Under the pieces are notes generated by a model. That model saw nothing but the letters and a program-made list of their open reading frames with translations, made no database searches and had not been told where the DNA came from. 52,906 nt of DNA from the NCBI GenBank assembly GCA_937858995.1, contig CALLZC010000153.1:1-52906 (forward strand). Reading direction: 5' to 3'. This DNA comes from an uncultured Nostocoides sp. GTDB taxonomy: Bacteria > Actinomycetota > Actinomycetes > Actinomycetales > Dermatophilaceae. Shown here one piece after another: positions 17,105 to 26,984 of this stretch (position 1 is its first letter; each line of letters begins with the position of its first letter). The position numbers and the translations under genes were made by a program.

Positions 17105-17730
17105 TGCCCGGCCACCACGAAGCGCACGCGTGTCCCCGGGGTCAACAGTGCCGGGTCCGCCCGGGTCGGGTCCCACACGGTGCTGGTGGTGACTCCGATG
17201 AGTTGCCAGCCGCCCGGCGATACCCGGGGATAGATCCCGCAGTACTCATCCGCCAGGGCCACCGAACCGGCGGGCACCGAAACCCGGGGCTGCCGGTGGC
17301 GGGGGACCCGCAGGTCGGTCCCGGCGCCCACGAGATAAGGGAAGCCCGGCGCGAACCCCACGAAGGCGACCCGCCACAAGGTGCTCGTATGCCGGGCGAT
17401 CACCTCCTCGATGCCGATCCGCAGGTGCCCCGCGACGGCCGCGAGGTCGGCGCCGTCATAGGCCACCGGGATGTCCACGAGGGGCCCCGGCGCCGGGGCC
17501 GGGCCCGCAGGGGCGGATGCCGCCAACCGCCGCACGGCGGCGCCGACGAAATCGGCGCTCGTATGCCGCCCGTCGAAGAGAACCAGAACGGTGCGGGCCG
17601 CCGGCACCCATTCCCGCACCCCCGGCAGATCAGCCGGGCCGAGTGCGGCATCCAGGGCCGCCACCTCCTCGGCCGTATCGACTTGTACCAGAACGGCGCT
17701 GGCGCCGCTCGGCAGGATCTCCACGCTCAC
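17101..17730 (-). CDS. pxpB: 5-oxoprolinase subunit B
   Basis: 209 aa, allophanate-hydrolase subunit 1/KipI fold. Diagnostic motifs are VAFVGFAPGFPYLVG, RVPRHRQPRVSVPAGSVALADEYCGIYP and SPGGWQLIG. The GTG start at 17730 overlaps the pxpA stop as GTGA and yields [16 protein letters not shown], which matches the family N-terminus. It is flanked on both sides by 4-bp overlaps, so the three subunits are translationally coupled in the order A-B-C. Confidence 0.92.
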   Translation of the reverse strand: MSVEILPSGASAVLVQVDTAEEVAALDAALGPADLPGVREWVPAARTVLVLFDGRHTSADFVGAAVRRLAASAPAGPAPAPGPLVDIPVAYDGADLAAVAGHLRIGIEEVIARHTSTLWRVAFVGFAPGFPYLVGAGTDLRVPRHRQPRVSVPAGSVALADEYCGIYPRVSPGGWQLIGVTTSTVWDPTRADPALLTPGTRVRFVVAGQ

Positions 17731-18488
17731 TGCGCCACGAAGGCACGCACGACGACATCGGCGGCCTCGAGGGCGCCGCGGATCGCCGCGGCCGTTCTCA
17801 GGGCCTGCGGACTGTCGCCATGGACGCACAGGCTCTCGACGGGCGCGACCACCTCCGTGCCGTCGACCGCCACGACCCGCCCCTGCATTGCCAGCCGCAC
17901 CGCCCGCTCGGGCCTGACGTCCGGATCCACGAAGGCACCCGGCTGCGAGCGGGGGACCAGCGTCCCCTGCCTCGTGTAGCCACGATCCACGAAGCCCTCG
18001 GCCACCGCACGCAACCCGGCACCCTGCGCCAGGGCGAGCCAGCGGGAGCCGGGCAGCCCCAGGACATCGAGCTGGCCGTCATACCGCTGGACGGCGGTGA
18101 CCAGGGCACTCGCCTGGCCCTCGTGGTGCACGACGGCGTTGTAGAGCGCTCCATGCGGCTTGACGTAGGCGACCCGCGTGCCGGCGGCCCGCGCGAAAGC
18201 CTCCAGCGCCCCGATTTGATACAGAGTGTCGGCAACCAGATCGGCGGGCTCGATGTCGATGAAACGGCGCCCGAATCCGGCGCGGTCCCGATAGGAGACG
18301 TGGGCCCCGATGGCCACGCCGCGCTCGGCGGCCATCCGGCATACCCGATCCATGATCCGCGGGTCGCCGGCGTGGAACCCGCACGCGACATTGGCACTGG
18401 TGACCTGATCGAGCAGGCCGGCGTCGTCGGTCAACGTCCAGCGCCCAAAGCCCTCCCCGAGGTCGGCATTGAGGTCGATCGTGGTCAT
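17727..18488 (-). CDS. pxpA: 5-oxoprolinase subunit A (LamB/YcsF family)
   Basis: 253 aa. The start [17 protein letters not shown] is the family hallmark; further motifs are [20 protein letters not shown] and VKPHGALYN. The C-terminus contains [11 protein letters not shown]. Upstream in-frame GTG (18506) and ATG (18497) are possible but give non-conserved leaders. It is the first gene of pxpABC and divergent from miaB across 35 bp, so the two promoters must overlap. Confidence 0.93.
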   Translation of the reverse strand: MTTIDLNADLGEGFGRWTLTDDAGLLDQVTSANVACGFHAGDPRIMDRVCRMAAERGVAIGAHVSYRDRAGFGRRFIDIEPADLVADTLYQIGALEAFARAAGTRVAYVKPHGALYNAVVHHEGQASALVTAVQRYDGQLDVLGLPGSRWLALAQGAGLRAVAEGFVDRGYTRQGTLVPRSQPGAFVDPDVRPERAVRLAMQGRVVAVDGTEVVAPVESLCVHGDSPQALRTAAAIRGALEAADVVVRAFVAQ

Positions 18489-18523
18489 GGCCCCCATTGT
18501 TCCCACGTACCCTTGTCCGTGCG

Positions 18524-20071
18524 ATGAGTGAGCAGTATTACGAGGTCCGCACGCACGGATGCCAGATGAATGTCCACGACTCCGAGCGGCTGGCCGGGCT
18601 GCTGGAGTCGGCGGGCTATCTCGACATCGAGTCGCTGCCGGGCACGCAGCGGCCCGAGGTCGCCGATGTCGTGGTCTTCAATACCTGCGCGGTGCGCGAG
18701 AACGCCGACAACAAGCTGTACGGCAATCTCGGCACCCTGCGGGCCGCCAAGGTGCGCAACCCCCAGATGCAGATCGCGGTGGGCGGCTGTCTGGCTCAAA
18801 AGGACCGCGGCACCATCGTGGAACGCGCGCCCTGGGTAGATGTCGTCTTCGGCACCCACAACATCGGCTCGCTTCCCGCGCTGCTCGAGCGGGCCCGGCA
18901 CAACAAGCGCGCCGAGGTGGAGATCCTCGAGTCCCTAGAGGTCTTCCCCTCTACGCTGCCCACGCGCCGGGACAGCGCCTATGCGGGGTGGGTCTCGATT
19001 TCGGTCGGCTGCAACAACACCTGCACCTTCTGCATCGTGCCCAGCCTGCGCGGCTCCGAGCAGGACCGACGCCCCGGCGAGATCCTGGCCGAGATCGAGG
19101 CGCTCGTCGCGCAGGGCGTCATCGAGGTCACCCTGCTCGGTCAAAATGTCAATACCTATGGGGTGGAGTTCGGGGACCGTGGCGCCTTTGCGAAGCTGCT
19201 GCGCTCGTGCGGGCAGATCGAGGGCTTGGAGCGGGTGCGCTTCACGAGCCCGCACCCGGCCGCCTTCACCGAGGACGTCATCGAGGCCATGGCCGAGACC
19301 CCGAATGTGATGCCGCAACTGCACATGCCCTTGCAGTCGGGCTCGGATCGGATTCTGCGCGCGATGCGCCGCAGCTATCGCGGGGAGCGCTTCCTGGGCA
19401 TTCTCGACACGGTCCGCGCCGCGATCCCGGATGCGGCCATCACCACGGACCTGATCGTCGGATTCCCCGGCGAGACCGAAGCCGACTTCGCCGAGACCCT
19501 ACGGGTGGTGCGGGCGGCCCGCTTCTCCTCCGCCTTCACCTTTCAGTACTCGATCCGCCCCGGCACCCCCGCTGCCACGATGCCCGATCAGGTCCCCAAA
19601 GCCGTTGTCCAGGAACGCTTTGATCGGCTGATCGCGCTCCAGGAGGAGGTCTCCTGGGCGGAGAACCGCGCACTGGAGGGGCGCCAGGTCGAGGTCCTGG
19701 TGGCCCCCGGGGAGGGCCGCAAGGACGGGGCCACGGCGCGGATGAGTGGTCGGGCACGCGACAACCGGCTCGTGCACTTCGCGGTGCCGCCGGGCGCCGA
19801 ACGCGCCCGCCCGGGTGATGTGGTCACGGTCGCGGTCACCTATGGCGCGCCGCACCACCTGATCGCCGACTCCGGGAGCACCGGCGGGGTGTATGCGGTG
19901 CGCCGCAGCGCCGGCGGGGATGCCTGGGCCGCGCTCAACGAAGGCGACCACGCGTCGGTGCCCGCCGGGCGGGGCGCGACTGCCGGGGTCCGGGTCAAGC
20001 CCCCGGTCACCCTGGGTATGCCGTCGCTGGGTGCTCCCGCGGCCACTCCGCCCACCGGCTGCCCGGCCTGA
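18524..20071 (+). CDS. miaB: tRNA-2-methylthio-N6-dimethylallyladenosine synthase
   Basis: 515 aa radical-SAM methylthiotransferase acting on A37 of tRNAs already prenylated by MiaA. The N-terminal UPF0004 domain carries three cluster cysteines ([22 protein letters not shown]). The radical-SAM CxxxCxxC is CNNTCTFC, and the TRAM domain lies around residues 390-450. The last 60 residues are a low-complexity Pro/Ala/Gly tail absent from most MiaB proteins. The ATG at 18524 gives the conserved start [17 protein letters not shown] strong palindromic terminator follows. miaA and dapF lie about 1 kb downstream. Confidence 0.97.
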   Translation: MSEQYYEVRTHGCQMNVHDSERLAGLLESAGYLDIESLPGTQRPEVADVVVFNTCAVRENADNKLYGNLGTLRAAKVRNPQMQIAVGGCLAQKDRGTIVERAPWVDVVFGTHNIGSLPALLERARHNKRAEVEILESLEVFPSTLPTRRDSAYAGWVSISVGCNNTCTFCIVPSLRGSEQDRRPGEILAEIEALVAQGVIEVTLLGQNVNTYGVEFGDRGAFAKLLRSCGQIEGLERVRFTSPHPAAFTEDVIEAMAETPNVMPQLHMPLQSGSDRILRAMRRSYRGERFLGILDTVRAAIPDAAITTDLIVGFPGETEADFAETLRVVRAARFSSAFTFQYSIRPGTPAATMPDQVPKAVVQERFDRLIALQEEVSWAENRALEGRQVEVLVAPGEGRKDGATARMSGRARDNRLVHFAVPPGAERARPGDVVTVAVTYGAPHHLIADSGSTGGVYAVRRSAGGDAWAALNEGDHASVPAGRGATAGVRVKPPVTLGMPSLGAPAATPPTGCPA

Positions 20072-20100
20072 CGGGCGCGGCCCGGCCGCCAGACGACGAA

Positions 20101-20130
20101 GAGCGGGCCCTGGTGCACCAGGGCCCGCTC
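20101..20130. terminator. Perfect 30-bp palindrome, bidirectional terminator
   Basis: GAGCGGGCCCTGGTG is followed immediately by its exact reverse complement. It lies between the convergent 3' ends of miaB (20071) and the small gene ending at 20146. There is no clear T-tract, as is common for actinobacterial terminators. Confidence 0.75.
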
Positions 20131-20145
20131 ACGGCGTCGTGTCGG

Positions 20146-20334
20146 CTACTCGCCGATGACCTCGTCGGCCTTTGCTCCGGCCGCGTCGATCTGCTCACCG
20201 AACTTGCCACCGGTCGCGCTGTCCGCTGCGTCGGTGGCCTTGGCGATGCCTTGGTCGCTGAGCTCCTCGACCTTGTCGGAGTGCTGTCCGGTCAGGTCCT
20301 CGATCTTGCCCTTGACGTCGTCCAAGAAACCCAT
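20146..20334 (-). CDS. Small Rv0909/MT0933-type antitoxin-like protein
   Basis: 62 aa, hydrophilic, alpha-helical and acidic. It begins MGFLDDVKGKIEDLTG and later has GGKFGEQIDAAGAKADEVIG, a pattern seen in the small actinobacterial MT0933 antitoxin-like family. A strong GGAAGGAGAT Shine-Dalgarno precedes the ATG at 20334. TAGAGT at 20390-20395 (minus strand) fits a TANNNT -10 element. No toxin gene is adjacent, so an antitoxin role should not be assumed; general stress protein is an alternative. Confidence 0.7.
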   Translation of the reverse strand: MGFLDDVKGKIEDLTGQHSDKVEELSDQGIAKATDAADSATGGKFGEQIDAAGAKADEVIGE

Positions 20335-20479
20335 ATGTGATCTCCTTCCGCTCGGCGAGCGACGACCTCTTGGCAGCCGCATCGCCCCCACTCTAAGCAT
20401 GCCGCGCGGCCGATGGCGTCCTGAAGGGCTGGGAGTTCGCTGTGAGGGGCGCACGACGGCATACGAGACAATGGCGGGT

Positions 20480-21052
20480 ATGCCCGTGCGTCCCATCACC
20501 ATCACCGGCGAGCCCGTCCTGCACCGGCGGGCCGATGTCGTGAGCGACTTCGGTCCCGACCTGCAGGAACTCATCGACGACATGCTGCAGACGCAGAGCG
20601 CCGCCCATGGGGTGGGGCTGGCCGCGCCCCAGGTCGGCGTCGGTCTGCGGGTTTTCACCTGGCACTTGGCCAATGACGATGGCGTGCCCGAGATCGGCGT
20701 CATCGTCAATCCCTTCGTGCGGGCCACCCGCCCACCGGCCGGCGCTCCCGACGCCGACGATGACGCGGAGGGCTGCCTATCCGTGCCCGGTCTGCACTTC
20801 CCGCTGCGACGCGGCCAGCGCGCCGAGGTCACCGGTATGGACCGGCACGGGAAGGAACTCGCCTTCACCGCAACCGGGTGGTTCGCGCGGTGTATGCAGC
20901 ACGAATACGACCACCTCAACGGATTCCTCTACGTCGACCGCCTCGAGGAGAAGTGGAAGAAGAAGGCGCGCAAGGCGATCCGCGCCCGCGAGTGGGGCGG
21001 CCCGGGACGATCCTGGCTGCCCGGAGTCGACCCGGACCCGTTCGGCCACTGA
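20480..21052 (+). CDS. def: Peptide deformylase
   Basis: 190 aa metallohydrolase that removes the formyl group from nascent proteins. The three motifs are complete: GVGLAAPQVG (motif 1), EGCLSVPG (motif 2, metal-binding Cys) and QHEYDHLNG (motif 3, HExxH-type with both His ligands). An ATG at 20471 would add only three residues and is an equally possible start. CATACG lies just upstream, a possible -10 for a nearly leaderless message. miaA starts about 4 bp after the stop. Confidence 0.95.
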   Translation: MPVRPITITGEPVLHRRADVVSDFGPDLQELIDDMLQTQSAAHGVGLAAPQVGVGLRVFTWHLANDDGVPEIGVIVNPFVRATRPPAGAPDADDDAEGCLSVPGLHFPLRRGQRAEVTGMDRHGKELAFTATGWFARCMQHEYDHLNGFLYVDRLEEKWKKKARKAIRAREWGGPGRSWLPGVDPDPFGH

Positions 21053-21056
21053 CCCG

Positions 21057-22037
21057 GTGCCCGCCGCCACCCTCACCTCAGCAGTCGACGCCCCGGCAGT
21101 CGGCGCCCCACCCATAGTGGCCCCACCCATAGTGGCCCTGGTCGGAGCGACCGCGACCGGCAAGTCGGCGCTGGCCCTCGAGCTCGCGCAGGCCTGTGGC
21201 GGCGAGATCGTGAACGCCGACGCCATGCAGCTCTATCGCGGCTTGGACATCGGGACGGCCAAGCTCCCGCTGAGTGAGCGACGCGGCATACCCCACCATC
21301 AACTCGATGTCCTCGAACCGAGCCAGGAGGCGAGTGTCGCGCGCTATCAGCGCGCCGCCCGGGAGGACCTCGACGCGATCGCCGCACGCGGGCGGCTGCC
21401 CATCCTCGTCGGAGGCAGTGGGCTGTATGTCCGTGCCGCCCTCGACGCGCTGGACATCCCGCCGACGGACCCAGACGTGCGCGCCCGGTGGGAGGCCTAT
21501 GCTGCGGAACACGGTTCGGATGCGGCCCATGCCACGCTCGCTCAGATCGATCCCGTTGCGGCGCAACATATCCTGCCGACCAACACGCGTCGCGTCGTCC
21601 GTGCGCTCGAGGTCAACGAACTCACCGGCGAACCGTTCCGGGCAGCCCTTTCCGGGCGCGTCTATCGGGTGCCGACGCTGACCATTGCGTTGCGCATAGA
21701 CCGGGCGAGCCTCGATCACCGGATCGCGACGCGGACGGCGGCGATGTGGCGCGCCGGGCTGGTCGCCGAAGTGGCCGCCCTGATCCCGCTCGGGCTGCGC
21801 GAGGGGCGGACCGCGCGCGCGGCGATCGGCTATCAGCAGGCCCTGCGCCAACTCGACGGCGACCTGTCACAAGAGGCGGCCATCGAGGACACCACCCGCG
21901 CCACCCGTCGGTACGTGCGCCGACAGGAGAGTTGGCTGCGTCCGGACGCGCGAGTCCACTGGCTCGACGCGGAGCAGCCGAATCTGCGCGAGCGCGCCCT
22001 GGCCCTCCTGGCCGGTGCGGGAGTGCCGAGTGCGTAG
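21057..22037 (+). CDS. miaA: tRNA dimethylallyltransferase
   Basis: About 326 aa. It prenylates A37 of UNN-reading tRNAs, the step before MiaB. Walker A GATATGKS is followed by VNADAMQLYRGLDIGTAK, DVLEPSQEASVARYQ, VGGSGLYVRAALD and the C-terminal AIGYQQAL and RRYVRRQESWLR motifs. The start is uncertain: GTG at 21057 is 4 bp after def, but GTG codons at 21117 and 21132, inside a 15-bp tandem duplication, would place the protein start closer to the P-loop as in most homologues. dapF follows after 14 bp. Confidence 0.94.
   Translation: MPAATLTSAVDAPAVGAPPIVAPPIVALVGATATGKSALALELAQACGGEIVNADAMQLYRGLDIGTAKLPLSERRGIPHHQLDVLEPSQEASVARYQRAAREDLDAIAARGRLPILVGGSGLYVRAALDALDIPPTDPDVRARWEAYAAEHGSDAAHATLAQIDPVAAQHILPTNTRRVVRALEVNELTGEPFRAALSGRVYRVPTLTIALRIDRASLDHRIATRTAAMWRAGLVAEVAALIPLGLREGRTARAAIGYQQALRQLDGDLSQEAAIEDTTRATRRYVRRQESWLRPDARVHWLDAEQPNLRERALALLAGAGVPSA
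21105..21134 (+). repeat. 15-bp tandem duplication in the miaA start region
   Basis: GCCCCACCCATAGTG is exactly duplicated in frame, encoding APPIV twice and bringing two in-frame GTG codons. It uses the rare Ile codon ATA in both copies. Confidence 0.9.
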
Positions 22038-22051
22038 CGGACAATGAACCC

Positions 22052-22915
22052 ATGAGCAGGCGCGTGCGATTCACCAAGGGCCATGGCACCCGCAACGATT
22101 TCGTGCTGCTCGATGACCGCGACGGCGAGTTCACCCTGACGGCCACCACCGCCGCGGCACTCGCCGATCGACGCTCCGGCATCGGTGGGGACGGGGTGAT
22201 CCGGGTCGCGCCCACCGCCACGGCCGGCGATGCCTCGGTGCGCGATCTCGCCGACGCGGCGCCCTGGTTCATGGACTACCGCAATGCCGACGGCAGTACC
22301 GCGCAGATGTGCGGCAATGGGGTGCGCGTCTTTGCGACCTATCTGCGGCGCGAGGGCCTGGCCCCCGCCGAGGGCTTTCCCGTTGCCACCCGTGACGGGA
22401 TCAAGCACGTGCGGTTCGTGGGGGACCAGGTCGTGGTCGACATGGGGCAGTGGCGGGTCCTCGACGAGGCCGAGGCGGCCGACGGCATGGACGCCCTGGT
22501 GCATGTCCCCGGGCATCAGCCGTTCTCGGCGCTGCGACTGGACCTGGGCAATCCGCATACGGTCGTTGCGCTGCCGCCGAGCGTCGACCTCGACGAGTTG
22601 GACCTGTCGGCGGCGCCCTTGGTCAAACCGCACCCGGCAAGCGGCACCAATGTCGAGTTCGTGCAGCCCTTGGGGCCAGGCCACATCCGGATGCGGGTGC
22701 ACGAGCGGGGCGTTGGCGAGACGCAGTCGTGTGGTACCGGGGTGTGTGCGGCCGCTCTGGCGACCCATATCTGGGCGGGTGACCTCGACATGGACGCGCC
22801 GTGGATCGTCGATGTGCCCGGTGGCCGTCTCACCGTGCGGCTGCTGCCCGGGCGACGCGTGGAACTGAGCGGGCCGGCCGTGCTGGTCGCCGACGGCACC
22901 GTCGACCTACCCTGA
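22052..22915 (+). CDS. dapF: Diaminopimelate epimerase
   Basis: 287 aa, interconverts LL- and meso-diaminopimelate for lysine and peptidoglycan synthesis. The two catalytic cysteines are in MCGNGVRVFA and SCGTGVCAAAL, each within its conserved loop. The start MSRRVRFTKGHGTRNDFVLLDD is typical of actinobacterial DapF. It follows miaA by 14 bp and is probably co-transcribed with it. It ends 30 bp from the convergent methyltransferase gene. Confidence 0.97.
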   Translation: MSRRVRFTKGHGTRNDFVLLDDRDGEFTLTATTAAALADRRSGIGGDGVIRVAPTATAGDASVRDLADAAPWFMDYRNADGSTAQMCGNGVRVFATYLRREGLAPAEGFPVATRDGIKHVRFVGDQVVVDMGQWRVLDEAEAADGMDALVHVPGHQPFSALRLDLGNPHTVVALPPSVDLDELDLSAAPLVKPHPASGTNVEFVQPLGPGHIRMRVHERGVGETQSCGTGVCAAALATHIWAGDLDMDAPWIVDVPGGRLTVRLLPGRRVELSGPAVLVADGTVDLP

Positions 22916-22945
22916 ACGCGAGCCAGCGCGGGGCGCGCGACCTGC

Positions 22946-23593
22946 TCAGGAGATGCGCGCGACGCGGATGATGCGGAAACCCTTGTCCATGGCCACCCGC
23001 GTCACGCTCAGCTCGGGCCAGGTGCTGGCGATCCAATCCTGCAGCGACTGCGCGCCGAGATGCTTGGCGACCACGAGGTAGGCCTGGCCCTGCGGCGCGA
23101 GTCGCGGCAGCCAGCGCTGCAGCAACTCGTGCAGAGCCGCCTTCCCGATCCGGATCGGTGGGTTTGACCAGATGAGGTCAAACCGAACATCCGGCGGTAT
23201 GCCGTCTGGCGCGCACACCGTGATCCCGCCCAGTGCGTGCCGGGTTGCGTTGCGCCGCAACAGATCCAGCGCGCGCTCGTTGACGTCCACGGCATACACC
23301 TGAGCCGCCGGTGAGAGCAGGGCGAGCGTGAGAGCGATCGGCCCCCACCCGCAGCCGAGATCCAAGAAGGTGCCGTTCGGAGGTGGGTCCGGCACCTTGC
23401 CCAGCAGCACCGCGGTGCCCCGATCGAGACCATCGCCCGAGAAGACCCCCGAGGCGACCTCGACCGGCAGGTCGCGGCCCGCCAGCCGAACGGAGAGCTC
23501 GCGTCGTTCCGCGGCGCTGGCCGGATGCGCGGTGAAGTAGTGCTCGAGATCCTCGCTCAATGGTCCACGCTCACGCCTGCTCGACGTCGTCAT
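22946..23593 (-). CDS. Class I SAM-dependent methyltransferase (RsmC/RlmG-like)
   Basis: 215 aa single MTS-type methyltransferase domain. The SAM motif [16 protein letters not shown], acidic [17 protein letters not shown] and catalytic [10 protein letters not shown] (NPP[FYWI] form) indicate a base N-methyltransferase related to 16S/23S rRNA guanine N2 enzymes. The N-terminal duplicated domain of E. coli RsmC is absent, as in many actinobacterial homologues. The ATG at 23593 overlaps the upstream glpK by 23 bp; a TTG at 23560 is an alternative. The target nucleotide cannot be determined here. Confidence 0.85.
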   Translation of the reverse strand: MTTSSRRERGPLSEDLEHYFTAHPASAAERRELSVRLAGRDLPVEVASGVFSGDGLDRGTAVLLGKVPDPPPNGTFLDLGCGWGPIALTLALLSPAAQVYAVDVNERALDLLRRNATRHALGGITVCAPDGIPPDVRFDLIWSNPPIRIGKAALHELLQRWLPRLAPQGQAYLVVAKHLGAQSLQDWIASTWPELSVTRVAMDKGFRIIRVARIS

Positions 23594-25094
23594 CGACCCA
23601 GTCGAGGGTGCGCTGGACGGCCTTGTGCCAGCCACGCAGCAGCCGGGTGCGCTCGGGCTCCGGGAGCGCGGGGGACCAGCGCTGCGCCTCCTGCCAGTTC
23701 GCGAGGATGTCGTCGGTGCTCGACCAGTAGCCGACGGCCAGACCCGCGGCATAGGCGGCGCCCAGGGCTGTGGTCTCCGCGACGACCGGCCGGATCACAT
23801 CGACCCCGAGAATGTCGGCCTGGAACTGCATCAGGGCACCATTGGCCGTCATACCGCCGTCGACCTTCAGTTCGCGCAGGTCCACCCCGGAGTCGGCGTT
23901 CATCGCCTGGAGCACATCGAAGGTCTGGTATGCCGTGGACTCCAGCGCCGCGCGCGCGACATGGCCCTTCGTGACGAAGCGGGTCAGCCCGACGATCGCG
24001 CCGCGCGCGTCCGGGCGCCAGTACGGCGCGAAGAGGCCAGAGAAGGCCGGCACGACATACGCACCCCCGTTGTCGGGCACCGATCGGGCCAGCGGCTCGA
24101 CGTCGGGGGCCGAGGCGATCAGCCCGAGGTTGTCGCGCAGCCACTGGATCAGCGAGCCGGTGACGGCGATCGAGCCCTCCAGGGCATAGACGGCCGGGGC
24201 GTCCCCCAACTGGTAGCACACGGTCGTGAGCAGCCCATGGTGCGAGGTCACGATGTCCGGGCCGGTGTTGAGCAGCATGAAATTGCCCGTGCCATAGGTG
24301 TTCTTGGCCGTGCCGCGCTCCAGGCAACCTTGTCCGAAGGTTGCTGCCTGCTGATCCCCGAGAATCCCGGCGACCGGAACCCCGTCCAGGATGCCGGGAT
24401 GGCAGGTGGCATAGACCTCGCTGGAGGATCGGATCTGCGGGAGCATCGCCATCGGGATGCCGATCGCCGCGCAGAGCGCCGGATCCCATTGCAGGGTGCG
24501 CAAATCCATCAGGAGCGTGCGACTGGCGTTGGTCACATCCGTGACATGCAGGCCTCCGTCGGGGCCACCCGTGAGATTCCACAGCACCCACGTGTCCATG
24601 GTGCCGAAGAGCAGGTCCCCGGCTTCGGCGCGCTCGCGGGCACCTGGCACGTGATCCAACAACCAGCGCGCCTTGGGCGCGGCGAAGTAGGTGGCCAGCG
24701 GCAGTCCGGTCTGCTCGGCGAACCGGCGCGGACCCGCGGCGCCGCCGAGTTCCTCGACCAGGCGCTGGGTTCGGGTGTCCTGCCAGACGATGGCGTTCGC
24801 GATCGGCTCGCCGGTCAATCGATCCCAGATGATCGTGGTTTCCCGCTGGTTGGTGATGCCGAGCGCGGCGACGCTGGAGCCATTGACATTGGCCTTGCCG
24901 AGGGCACCGCCGATCACCGCGCGGGTGTTCTCCCAGATCTCCAGTCCGCTATGTTCCACCCATCCGGCCCGCGGGAGGATCTGGGTGTGCTCGCGCTGAT
25001 CGAGCGCAACGACCGCGCCGCCATGGTCGAAGAGGATCGCCCGGGTGCTCGTGGTGCCCTGGTCCACGGCCAGGACATAGGTGGGCTCGGTCAC
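23571..25094 (-). CDS. glpK: Glycerol kinase
   Basis: 507 aa FGGY-family kinase making sn-glycerol-3-phosphate. Motifs: [17 protein letters not shown] at the N-terminus, [37 protein letters not shown] and the FGGY C-terminal [20 protein letters not shown]. The GTG start at 25094 has AGAGG upstream. It is divergent from glpD across a 75-bp gap, so glycerol uptake into metabolism is encoded by a back-to-back pair. No facilitator glpF or regulator glpR lies next to them. Confidence 0.97.
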   Translation of the reverse strand: MTEPTYVLAVDQGTTSTRAILFDHGGAVVALDQREHTQILPRAGWVEHSGLEIWENTRAVIGGALGKANVNGSSVAALGITNQRETTIIWDRLTGEPIANAIVWQDTRTQRLVEELGGAAGPRRFAEQTGLPLATYFAAPKARWLLDHVPGARERAEAGDLLFGTMDTWVLWNLTGGPDGGLHVTDVTNASRTLLMDLRTLQWDPALCAAIGIPMAMLPQIRSSSEVYATCHPGILDGVPVAGILGDQQAATFGQGCLERGTAKNTYGTGNFMLLNTGPDIVTSHHGLLTTVCYQLGDAPAVYALEGSIAVTGSLIQWLRDNLGLIASAPDVEPLARSVPDNGGAYVVPAFSGLFAPYWRPDARGAIVGLTRFVTKGHVARAALESTAYQTFDVLQAMNADSGVDLRELKVDGGMTANGALMQFQADILGVDVIRPVVAETTALGAAYAAGLAVGYWSSTDDILANWQEAQRWSPALPEPERTRLLRGWHKAVQRTLDWVDDDVEQA

Positions 25095-25169
25095 GGACGG
25101 CCTCTTTCGTTGCCTCGATCACGCGGATGAATGACGTCGGCACCCTAGCCGCCTTGGCAGAATGCGGCT

Positions 25170-26912
25170 ATGGCGACACCACCGCGGATGGATCCGGCCT
25201 ACCGGGCGAAAGCGTGGACCCGGCTCGGGCACCGCGAGTTTGACGTCCTGGTCATCGGTGGCGGCGTCACGGGCAGCGGCGCGGCGCTCGATGCGGCCAC
25301 CCGTGGCCTCTCGGTGGCCCTGGTGGAGCAGCGCGACTTCGCCTCGGGGACCTCCTCGCGATCGAGCAAGCTGATGCATGGCGGCCTGCGCTACCTCGAG
25401 CAGTTGGACTTTGCGCTGGTCCGCGAGGCGCTCAAGGAGCGCGAGCTGGCCCTGACCCGGCTGGCCCCGCACCTGGTCAAGCCGGTCTCTTTCCTCTATC
25501 CGCTCAAGCACCGCGCCTGGGAGCGGCCCTATGTGACTGCCGGGCTGACGCTCTACGACAACATGGGTGGCGCGCGCTCGGTGCCTGGGCACCGGCAGCT
25601 CAGCCGCAATGGGGCCCGGCGGCTCGCGCCGGCCCTGCGTGCGGACGCCCTGACCGGTGCCTTGCTGTATGCCGACGCGCAGATGGACGATGCCCGTCAT
25701 ACCCTCACCCTGGCCCGAACGGCCGCGGCCTACGGCGCCGTGGTCCTGAACTCGGCCCAGGTGGTCGAGCTGACCCGGGCCGGTGAGCGGATCACCGGCG
25801 CCATCGTGGAGGACATCGAGACCGGCGCCCGCACCACGGTGCGCGCCGCGGTGGTCGTCAATTGCACGGGCGTGTGGACCGACGAGATCCAAACGCTCGC
25901 GGGGGGCCGCGGCCGCTTCAACGTGCGGGCGTCCAAGGGTGTCCACATCGTCGTGGCCCGGGACCGGATCAACTCCGAGGTGGGGCTGATTCTGCGCACC
26001 CCCACCTCCGTGCTGTTCGTGATCCCGTGGGGGACGCATTGGATCATCGGCACCACGGATACCGACTGGAATCTGGATCTGGCGCACCCGGCCGCGAGCA
26101 AAGCTGATATCGACTACCTTCTCGCGCAAGTCAACTCGGTGTTGACGCACGGGATCACCCACGCGGACATCCAGGGTGTCTTCGCCGGCCTGCGCCCCCT
26201 GCTCTCCGGTGAGGATGAGCAGACCTCGCAACTCTCGCGCGAGCATGCCGTCGCCCGCCCACAGCCCGGCCTGATCTCCATCGCGGGCGGCAAGTACACG
26301 ACCTACCGGGTCATGGCCGCCGATGCCATCGACGCGGCGCGTGAGGACATCGGCCCCGGGGTCGCGGACAGCGTCACCGAACACATCCCACTGCTGGGCG
26401 CCGAGGGCTATCGCGCGCTGATGAACCAGATCGACCGGCTGGCACGCAAGGTCGACCTCCCGGTGTGGCGTCTCGACCATCTGCTCGGCCGCTACGGCTC
26501 GCTGGTGAACGAGTTGCTCGAGCTCGGCGCCGGTGATCCGAGCCTGTTCGAGCCGGTCCCCGGCGCCGAGGAATACCTCAAGGTCGAGTTGCTGTATGCC
26601 GTGACCCACGAGGGGGCGCTGCACCTCGATGATCTGCTGGCTCGACGGACCCGGATCTCCATCGAGACCCTCAGCCGGGGCGTCGATTCGGCGCGGGCGG
26701 TGGCCGACTTGGTGGCCCCCGTGTTGGGCTGGGATGAGGAGCGCGCGGCCACCGAGGTCCAGCTCTACACCCAGCGCGTCCAGGCCGAACGCGAGAGCCA
26801 GCAGATGCCGGACGATCATGAGGCCAATGCCGAGCGGACCTCGGCCCGGGACGCCCGCCGGCGCGATGCCCGCCAGCGTGACGGCCTCCCCAGCGAAGGA
26901 ACCCCCAGCTAG
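25170..26912 (+). CDS. glpD: Glycerol-3-phosphate dehydrogenase (FAD, respiratory)
   Basis: 580 aa membrane-associated flavoprotein oxidising glycerol-3-phosphate to DHAP and passing electrons to quinone. The FAD motif VIGGGVTGSGAALDAATRG begins near residue 28, followed by SSRSSKLMHGGLRYLE and IPWGTHWIIGTTDTDW. The C-terminal DAO_C domain is complete. A charged Arg/Asp-rich tail (SARDARRRDARQRDG) extends the usual end. The ATG at 25170 is preferred over an out-of-frame ATG at 25162. It is partnered functionally with the divergent glpK. Confidence 0.96.
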   Translation: MATPPRMDPAYRAKAWTRLGHREFDVLVIGGGVTGSGAALDAATRGLSVALVEQRDFASGTSSRSSKLMHGGLRYLEQLDFALVREALKERELALTRLAPHLVKPVSFLYPLKHRAWERPYVTAGLTLYDNMGGARSVPGHRQLSRNGARRLAPALRADALTGALLYADAQMDDARHTLTLARTAAAYGAVVLNSAQVVELTRAGERITGAIVEDIETGARTTVRAAVVVNCTGVWTDEIQTLAGGRGRFNVRASKGVHIVVARDRINSEVGLILRTPTSVLFVIPWGTHWIIGTTDTDWNLDLAHPAASKADIDYLLAQVNSVLTHGITHADIQGVFAGLRPLLSGEDEQTSQLSREHAVARPQPGLISIAGGKYTTYRVMAADAIDAAREDIGPGVADSVTEHIPLLGAEGYRALMNQIDRLARKVDLPVWRLDHLLGRYGSLVNELLELGAGDPSLFEPVPGAEEYLKVELLYAVTHEGALHLDDLLARRTRISIETLSRGVDSARAVADLVAPVLGWDEERAATEVQLYTQRVQAERESQQMPDDHEANAERTSARDARRRDARQRDGLPSEGTPS

Positions 26913-26984
26913 GGCAGCGAACGCCGTCCCAGCGCAAAAGGCGTTGGTCCGTGACCCACGACGCGTGAGACGCTGGTCTGCAGC

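Noticed and set aside
20146..20334. Toxin-antitoxin module
   Set aside because: The antitoxin-like protein has no toxin neighbour; miaB and def flank it.
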